From NCBI RefSeq assembly GCF_000003605.2, contig NW_003107111.1:21697-39277 (forward strand): a DNA stretch of 17,581 nucleotides. The letters run 5' to 3'. Positions 1-6,500 of the stretch are shown here, piece after piece. Positions within the stretch are counted from its first letter, which is position 1, and every line of letters begins with the position of its first letter. The notes beneath the pieces are model-generated. The model did not search any database. It had not been told where the DNA came from and saw only the letters and a program-made list of their open reading frames with translations. The translations under genes and the position numbers were made by a program. This DNA comes from Saccoglossus kowalevskii. Lineage: Eukaryota; Hemichordata; Enteropneusta; Harrimaniidae.

Positions 1-260
1 GACAATATTGACAGCTATTTGGCATAGCATTGAATGGTAATGTGCCTCTGAGATGTGTATATTTATGTATATTTATGTATTTATGTTGTGTACATTTATG
101 AATATTTATGTATTTATGTTGTGTATACTGATTTGTATTATTTATTTATTATACAGGTTTTTTTGTTTTTGCTTTTGTTTACACTGGTCCAGAAATAAAA
201 AGAACAGGACATTGCATTAAACTCTACCATCTTGTTTGTGTAATATTTTTGGCGTTACAG
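1..260. repeat. AT-rich simple sequence with a duplicated 24-bp segment
   Basis: The stretch is made of TATTTATG-like words. A 24-base segment at 69-92 is repeated exactly at 102-125, a period of 33 bases. The remainder is T-rich, with an AATAAA at about 195. No coding signal is visible. The 33-base period equals that of the following minisatellite, but the sequences are unrelated, so this may be coincidence. Confidence 0.6.
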
Positions 261-1051
261 TAATAACTAGACACCCCCGGTACTATTGTATTGTAATAAC
301 TAGACACCCCCGGTACCATTGTATTGTAATAACTAGACACCCCTGGTACCATTGTATTGTAATAACTAGACACCCCAGGTACCATTGTATTGTAATAACT
401 AGACACCCCCGGTACCATTGTATTGTAATAACTAGACACCCCCGGTACCATTGTATTGTAATAACTAGACACCCCCGGTACCATTGTATTGTAATAACTA
501 GACACCCCTGGTAGCATTGTATTGTAATAACTAGACACCCCTGGTACCATTGTATTGTAATAACTAGACACCCCCGGTACCATTGTATTGTAATAACTAG
601 ACACCCCCTGTACCATTGTATTGTAATAACTAGACACCCCCGGTACTATTGTATTGTAATAACTAGACACCCCCGGTACCATTGTATTGTAATAACTAGA
701 CACCCCTGGTAGCATTGTATTGTAATAACTAGACACCCCCGGTACCATTGTATTGTAATAACTAGACACCCCCGGTACCATTGTATTGTAATAACTGGAC
801 ACCCCCGGTACCATTGTATTGTAATAACTAGACACCCCCGGTACAATTGTATTGTAATAACTAGACACCCCGGTACCATAGTATTGTAATAACTTGACAC
901 CCCCCGGTACCATTGTATTGTAATAACTGGACACCCTCGGTACCATTGTATTGTAATAACTAGCCACCCCCGGTACCATTGTATTGTAATAACTACACAC
1001 CCCGGTACCATTGTATTGTAATAAAAGGACAGCCCATGACCATTGCAGTAC
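261..1051. repeat. 33-bp minisatellite array, 23 units plus a degenerate unit
   Basis: Each unit reads TAATAACTAGACAC, then a run of four to six C, then GGTACC and ATTGTATTG. Units 1-18 (261-854) are all exactly 33 bp. Units 19-23 (855-1018) vary between 32 and 34 bp and carry more substitutions, and 1019-1051 is a decayed unit. Common variants are CTGG for CCGG (units 3, 8, 9, 14), GGTAGC for GGTACC (units 8 and 14) and GGTACT (units 1 and 12), which points to internal duplication. Because 33 is a multiple of three, long frames stay open on both strands. The minus-strand frame 224-1000 repeats an 11-residue unit (VSSYYNTMVPG) and is best read as an artefact of the repeat. Confidence 0.97.
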
Positions 1052-1360
1052 AAAGGGATTGTACAGGGTAATCTATGGTCATGCATCGATAAAGCCCGGA
1101 TTGTTTTATTAATTATCAGACTAATTACGCTGCCTAAATGTGAAACTGTAATAGCGGATTTAAATTTCACACTGAAAAAAATGAACATGCATATTAGAAA
1201 ATTTACGGTGCCGATCCAGATGGATAAAATCGTCTCCTGCGATACGGTACAACGTACAATTTAGAAAACCTTGAAAAATATCACCACCGGAAGGTGCAAG
1301 TTTTGTTAGGAAACTAATTCAAGAACAGGATTGAATTACAGATATGTTTGATTTTATTTT
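1052..1360. other. No gene seen; flank of minisatellite
   Basis: This is unique-looking sequence between the minisatellite and the reverse-transcriptase relic. The small open frame 1043-1264 begins inside the decayed repeat unit and has no recognisable motif. Some of the 3' part may belong to the upstream portion of the retroelement relic, but I could not align it by eye. Confidence 0.4.
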
Positions 1361-1621
1361 GAACATGATTTTATAGAACCTAATAATCAACACTTCATAC
1401 AAGTGTGTGGCACAGCCATGGGATTGGGGAGTAAGGTGGCCCTTACCTATGCTAATATCACTAGTACAATGACTGAGATTGAGAAATAAATGTTATCCAA
1501 TTACATGCCAAAACCTGCGAACCGGTAAAGGCACATTGGTTACATAAGATTTCTTTTGGCCACAAAGGCAATGAACAACTTACTAAATTCCACGAATAAT
1601 ACAATTTTGTTCACCCCACAT
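1361..1621 (+). pseudogene. Penelope-like reverse transcriptase relic, palm-domain part
   Basis: One frame, read through two TAA stops (1487 and 1526), keeps the order of conserved reverse-transcriptase blocks. At 1394-1459 it reads FIQVCGTAMG followed by YANI. This fits the Q-x-x-G-T-A-M-G...P-x-Y-A-N block of Penelope-like elements. At 1511-1552 it reads KPANR-stop-RHIGYIRF, in the place of the K-P-x-x-W-x-R-Y-I-D-D-I-F block. Both catalytic aspartates are gone (Asp-Asp became Gly-Tyr, each reachable by one base change) and the Trp is Arg. The frame then continues to a F-T-P-H-like segment near 1610. The element is dead. Assignment to Penelope-like elements, rather than another YIDD-type reverse transcriptase, rests on motif resemblance only. 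Confidence 0.72.
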
Positions 1622-2021
1622 TAAAATGTGTATTGTCTCCTATATTTAGTTGAAAGCCCTTCGTAAATAGGTTCATTTGGCTCCTTAACTAAATCCAGCA
1701 ATTGACCCATTTGCGACAAATATATCGGTTTTGCCTAAATTTATTCTCGAGATTTAAGTGGGTAGCCAAGTTGCACATTAAAAGTACAAACTAACGGGAA
1801 ACCATTGTAATAACACATTAGCAAAAACACATTGTGATAGCAGTGGATAATTGCCAGCATTACAACAGTTCGTAGTTTGTCAGTATTTAGAAAGATTATT
1901 GGAGATTCTCGACGTAGTTGATAACCCAGTCTTTTAAAACCAATTGATTTCGGGCGTTATACTGCCCGCAGTATAGTATAACATACATTTATGAAAAATG
2001 GAGGAGACTAACCTATTTTAA
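1622..2021. other. Probable insertion splitting the reverse-transcriptase relic
   Basis: In the family, the segment after the YIDD block runs within about 20-30 codons into the FLD motif. Here the two are separated by about 400 bases with many stops and no reverse-transcriptase similarity, so this looks like inserted or replaced sequence. It contains nested inverted repeats at 1951-1982: CGGGC/GCCCG around GTTATACT, and GTTATACTG against a nearly complementary arm ending at 1981. I could not define target-site duplications. Confidence 0.4.
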
Positions 2022-2267
2022 AAAAATATTGAAGACAATACAACTCAAACTGAATTACCATTTCTTGATACAACAATGATTCTGACGAGTACAGAAGGTG
2101 TACCAGTCCTACTTGATACTTGCCGACATGCTGCCGAACAGTGCGTCGCCGTGTTGTCTGACAGTACCATGACTAACAGAAAGTGTCAGGCACATGTTAT
2201 CTATCAACTTGTTACAACGAACATGTCATTTTCAAGGAAATGGGTGAGTTTACTAGAGGAAAAATAA
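2022..2267 (+). pseudogene. Penelope-like relic, thumb-side fragment with FLDTT motif
   Basis: An 81-codon open stretch follows a stop at 2019. It reads IEDNTTQTELPFLDTT at 2028-2075, which matches the position and wording of the F-L-D-x-T motif downstream of the catalytic core in Penelope-like reverse transcriptases. After about 2100 the translation no longer resembles the expected KPTD...SCHP region, so frameshifts or further decay are likely. An ATG-initiated frame (2076-2267) lies within this relic and is not a gene in its own right. Confidence 0.6.
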
Positions 2268-2370
2268 AATAATTAGAAAATTTACCTCTAAATGAACGGG
2301 TCACTCAAGCTAGATGCCCACAATAAAATGGTGGAGAAATAAAAGAGAGGCTATAGAAAAAACGTATTTC

Positions 2371-2649
2371 ACCATGGTTTAAATATTCTCACCGCGGTTT
2401 AAATATTCTCACCGCGGTTTAAATATTCCCACCGCGGTTTAAATATTCCCACGCGGTTTGAATATTCCCACTGCGGTGTAAATATTCTCAACGCGGTTTA
2501 AATATTTTCACCGCGGTTTAAATATTCTCACCGCGGTTTAAATATTCCCACCGCGGTTTGAATATTCCCACTGCGGTGTAAATATTCTCACCGCGGTTTA
2601 AATATTTTCACCGCGGTGTAAATATTCTCACCGCGGTGTAAATACTGGT
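2371..2649. repeat. 20-bp satellite of 14 units with a 100-bp higher-order duplication
   Basis: The unit is ACCGCGGTTTAAATATTCTC, with a length of 20 bp in 13 of 14 copies and 19 bp in one (2451-2469). Each unit carries the palindrome ACCGCGGT and usually TTTAAA. Variant markers (TTTG at units 5 and 10, ACTGCGGTGT at units 6 and 11, TTTTC endings at units 7 and 12) recur five units apart. The block 2431-2529 is therefore duplicated as 2530-2629, a higher-order repeat of about 100 bp. The first unit has ACCATGGT in place of ACCGCGGT. Confidence 0.95.
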
Positions 2650-2800
2650 GAAAATGTCAAAAATTCGAAATAAAAGCAGAAAATTCACAATAAAAGCAGA
2701 AAACTACTGGAGAAAATTTCGAAAATAGGAAAAAAAGTAGGAAAATACAAGTGAAAATGTCAGAAATTAAAAAAATTATCAATGGCCCTAATAAGTCACC
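2650..2800. repeat. A-rich tract with short direct repeats
   Basis: The + strand is purine- and A-rich. TAAAAGCAGA occurs at 2671 and 2691, and an 18-19 base segment around GTGAAAATGTCA occurs at 2648 and again at 2751 with one or two differences. It follows directly from the 20-bp array and may be its degenerate flank. The minus-strand frame 2657-2863 across it is low-complexity and not supported as a gene. Confidence 0.5.
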
Positions 2801-2871
2801 GTAGTTAACGGAATGCGTGACAACAATATGACACATTACGGCATCGCTTCCCTTCATGAACATAATTTACC

Positions 2872-2901
2872 GACACCTGTAGGTGCCTCGCATACTCTTT
2901 G
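2872..2901 (+). repeat. Short dispersed motif, copy 1
   Basis: GACACCTGT followed by GGTGCCTCGCATACTC closely matches 14432-14461, where the wording is GACGCCTGT and GGTGCCTCGTATACTC. A weaker CCCTT...TTCAT-like match lies upstream of both. The similarity over about 30 bases, 11.5 kb apart, suggests remnants of one dispersed repeat family. Confidence 0.5.
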
Positions 2902-3053
2902 GTAGATTTCTACCAGTACCCTCCCCCAGACTACTACCATTTATCATTTTAAAGTTTACCATGGATGTCTTGCTTTTACACGAAGAGTTTTACTGTGAAT
3001 CGCCGTATATATATGGGAGAGCTCGGCATCCACTTGAAAACTGGACCGAAAAA

Positions 3054-3079
3054 AAAAATCGATGTTGAGGTCGATTTTT
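3054..3079. repeat. Short inverted repeat (9-bp stem)
   Basis: AAAAATCGA (3054-3062) and TCGATTTTT (3071-3079) are perfect inverted copies around an 8-base loop, within sequence containing several A runs. It lies about 380 bp upstream of the V-ATPase G start codon. No function is evident. Confidence 0.5.
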
Positions 3080-3147
3080 GCTAAAAAAAAATCGGCCCGA
3101 CCGTAAAAATAAAGGTTAAAAAAGTGTCGCACACCCGTATATTAAAC

Positions 3148-3179
3148 CACGGTCCCTCTATCTCTCTAGAGGGACTGTG
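3148..3179. repeat. Hairpin with 12-bp stem
   Basis: CACGGTCCCTCT (3148-3159) pairs with AGAGGGACTGTG (3168-3179) around an 8-base pyrimidine-rich loop, with one position as a G-T wobble. This could be the tip of a fold-back or inverted-repeat transposon, but no partner end or target-site duplication was identified. It is about 285 bp upstream of the start codon. Confidence 0.5.
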
Positions 3180-3394
3180 ATTAAACTATCCCCCGACAAA
3201 GCGAAATGACGTGTTGGTTGCTGCAGTAAATACATGGATGTCTATATATGGGCTAGAACGAATATGCTCCGATAGAGAGCCAAATTTTTGCTCAAAATAA
3301 TGCAAATTATAAAAATTAAACACTTTAATAATCAAATGCAAACATGTATATTTTAATTTATTCATCCACGACCCGAAACCCTCAAATCAATTAT

Positions 3395-3470
3395 TTCTTC
3401 GTGTTGTCGCTGGTGGCGCAGTTTCAATTGACGTCAGTCACGTGGTGTTCGTAAATCTCAAAATGGCCGC
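3395..3470 (+). promoter_or_regulatory. V-ATPase G core promoter: CRE, CLEAR/E-box and YY1 motifs
   Basis: Three well-known metazoan promoter words sit together. TGACGTCA (3429-3436) is a perfect palindromic cAMP-response element. GTCACGTG (3437-3444), abutting it, matches eight of ten bases of the CLEAR element GTCACGTGAC and contains the E-box CACGTG. AAAATGGCCGC (3460-3470) matches the AANATGGCNGC form of the YY1 site and overlaps the ATG. No TATA box is evident nearby, so a TATA-less housekeeping promoter with a very short 5' untranslated region is likely. In mammals, CLEAR sites bind TFEB/MITF factors and drive V-ATPase subunit genes; that this applies here is inference. Confidence 0.6.
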
Positions 3471-3544
3471 ACAGACGACAGGAATACAACAACTTCTTCA
3501 AGCCGAAAAACGCGCCGCGGAAAAGGTTGGAGAGGCTCGTAAAA
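3463..3544 (+). CDS. ATP6V1G: V-ATPase G exon 1 (coding part)
   Basis: Encodes residues 1-27 plus the first base of codon 28. It starts MAAQTTGIQQLLQAEKRAAE and ends before the donor AGTAAGT-type site (GTAAGT at 3545-3550), which matches the consensus very well. The intron is phase 1, so the A at 3544 joins GG of exon 2 to give Arg28. Confidence 0.96.
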
Positions 3545-6500
3545 GTAAGTAACCTTATTTTCCGACAGAAGAAATGTCACACTTTGTTTCTGTTAAATGT
3601 TTTTGACGAAATACGTAATTTTACTATAACATTTATAAATGTTAGTTAGAGTCCACTTAAATCTTGATTACAACGTAAATTGATGATAATCGTCACGGTA
3701 TAACATTTCTGACTGAACGATGGAAATTCACGGCAGCTGTAATAAGTCGTGAAGCCATTTAATTTATCAGTTACCTTTATACCAAATATAAGATTTCATT
3801 TGACAATGGCATTTCAGCTGTATTAAATGTGTATTTTATGGTGTCTAATTTTGTATCTCCTCGAGTCGTCTTTTCTTTCACACACTCAATCATTCATTCA
3901 CAGTGATAGTGCTTTTAAATTGTCTATATAATCGGATTAAATGAAAATTTAAGACGTTTGAATAAATATATAATAAATGTCTGTTTACTTTTGTGATTTA
4001 TCTTCAGTGTTTCACGCCAGTTCTTCATGCACAATGTACTGGCGGCCATTGTGGCACATAATGTTACAGCATATACATGTACTTGGAAATGCAGGTGCCG
4101 TGTTTACTATATTTACAGTGTATAATTAATTTGCCAGTAAGTGTACACCTCATCCGCTGATGATGTGGAGATAGGGACATACTAGGAACGTTGAGGATAT
4201 ACAATCTAGAACCATCATTCATGATCATAAATACACAATTATTCTGTTTCTGCACTGATGAACTGGATATGTATTATAGCACAGTCCTCCTGTGATTATT
4301 ACGTGTGAAATATACTGTACCCCTGGTACTCAATTAACTTGCCACCCAATCTTTACTAAGTCTCTCCAACTGTTGAGAGATTTCTATTTTTGGGGATTCT
4401 CTTTTTTGGGTCAAATTCAACTTTGCACCCAAACTTGTGAAACATAATACTAGTATGACTGTCAAGTCATAAAACTTGGTCATAATGATGAAGATCTTGG
4501 CTCTGACTGTTTTACAACATACCCTCATAATTTTCACAGTGTAAATTCTGATGGTATGTGAATAATATTGTAATAAAATGTGCATATTTTTTGTGAACAT
4601 ATCTGTTTTTTCATTGTAAAAATGTTGTATAAATCAATGATGATGCAAATCATTTGGAACTAAGCATCAAGGGTACCCTCTAAAAAAATTTGTTCGGGCT
4701 GAGTGCCTTCGGCACATTAAATTTGTTATTGAGATATTTGTTAGAGCAATATTGAAATTAAAATTTAAATTGGTAGCGATATTCTTTGTATGCACTATGT
4801 GATGTCACAATGGAAAAAATTGAATTGATGGTGGCTCGTCCTTTTTGGCTGATACGTTTTGGGGGATCAGTGATGTTGCATGCATTCATTACAATGTTTG
4901 ACCATTGATTGAAGTCTATGGGGTGATTATAAAATCATGATAAAAATCACTGATGAAATCATGAAACACAAGTAAATAATTTACTTTTCTCAGACTCCGC
5001 TAACATCTTCAGATCTCAATGTATGAACTCAGACATTTGCTTACAGTCCTGGCAATTTCACAGAAATTTAATATTTATCCTTGCATATGAATTTGTTATT
5101 AAATAAATTGCTATTATTATACATCTGTCACCATAACTTCGTGCTGTAATTTTGCGGTATTTTACAGGGTATTTTCATCCTACCATGTTAGGAACTGCAA
5201 ATTCCAAATATGGAACAATTACTCGCATAAGCGTTCAAATATGGCAGTCCCCAGGGTTTGACCGGACCCCCCCCCCCCCCTACAAAGAAGTTCGCTCAAT
5301 TTGATCTAAACTTTTTGTATTTGTGCATTCCCATGATGTATCCTTGGGAAGAAAAAGTGTATAATAATAATAAGGTTATTATGAGGATACCGAAAGTATG
5401 CACTCAGTCAGTACGTGGTCGTGTCAGTCAATACTCCCACTGTACTGTCTTCATGCATACTTTTCAGTATCCTCGTAATAACCTCTCATTATCACATGAG
5501 CTACTGTGATATTCCTGGTATCCTATTGTTTTAGCAGTGGCACTATTTTGCATTAATCGACCCGATGTATAAAGTTACAAAATCATTGTTGACAACAGAA
5601 CTATTCCAACTGGGGATATTTTACTATTTTTTTGACATTGAACCAATGCTGAAAATTTAGTATGCATAGGGCCTTTTTTTTTACATTAACATTTTCTTAT
5701 ACAACACATTTGGGAGATTCCATTCCAAAATGTGGTAAGACTAGTGCACAACTGCGAATTTAAGATTAAATATTAAATATACTAAAAATTCTGGTCATGG
5801 TACGTTCCTACAGGGAAAGCAAGAAGGTTGAAGCAAGCTAAAGAAGAAGCGCAATCTGAAATTGAAGCATATAGAGCTGAACGAGAGAAACTTTTTATTG
5901 AACATCAACAAAAGGTTAGTTTTGATCATCAACTAATGTGTGAATGAGTTATCAAGTTTTCTAGTTTCTAGGTATTCGTCACATAGTAGTAGATTTTCAG
6001 TTCTCATCAGACCAGCTTGTAGATTTGTTGGCAACAAGGTTTAATTATAGTTTGAATAACTAATATCCAAGTTCTCTTTAAAAATAGAAAGTTCCAACAT
6101 TCAGGTAGTTCCCAAAAATCACTAATTTGGCAAAAATAAATAGAAAATTCAAAACCTGAAATTATTTTTAAAAAGTGATCAATTAACACCTATTTTGTGA
6201 GAAAATAGATGCTTTTCCATTTACTATGTACAAGATTTTGCATGTTGTGTGAAAGGCGTTAACCTAACATCTGTCAGTAAAATTGAATAATTTAAATTTT
6301 GAATATTTTTTTATAGCTCAATGTCAAAATGTTGATATTTCAGAGGAGAATATTCTTAGTTTAGTCATAATTGACCATCATCAAATGTGTATAGTACATT
6401 ATTAAGTGTGAAAATATTCAAAAACTACTGACACATTTGTCTAATCCCATCTATGTTTTGATGCTATTACAATACTATATCCTTTGTTTGTCCTGATGTA

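Noticed and set aside
224-1000. 258-codon minus-strand frame with an 11-residue repeat
   Set aside because: It is the direct translation of a 33-bp minisatellite whose period is a multiple of three; frames on the + strand and a second minus frame stay open for the same reason.
261-1051. CRISPR-like array of regular repeats
   Set aside because: The units are contiguous with no unique spacers, and the window is eukaryotic.
2883-3068. 61-codon + strand frame upstream of the V-ATPase promoter
   Set aside because: It starts within the dispersed repeat motif and crosses A-run and hairpin sequence; no protein features are visible.
5267-5280. Run of 14 C in intron 1 as a structural element
   Set aside because: A single homopolymer run, which can arise by slippage and is prone to sequencing error; not enough tracts for a quadruplex or i-motif.
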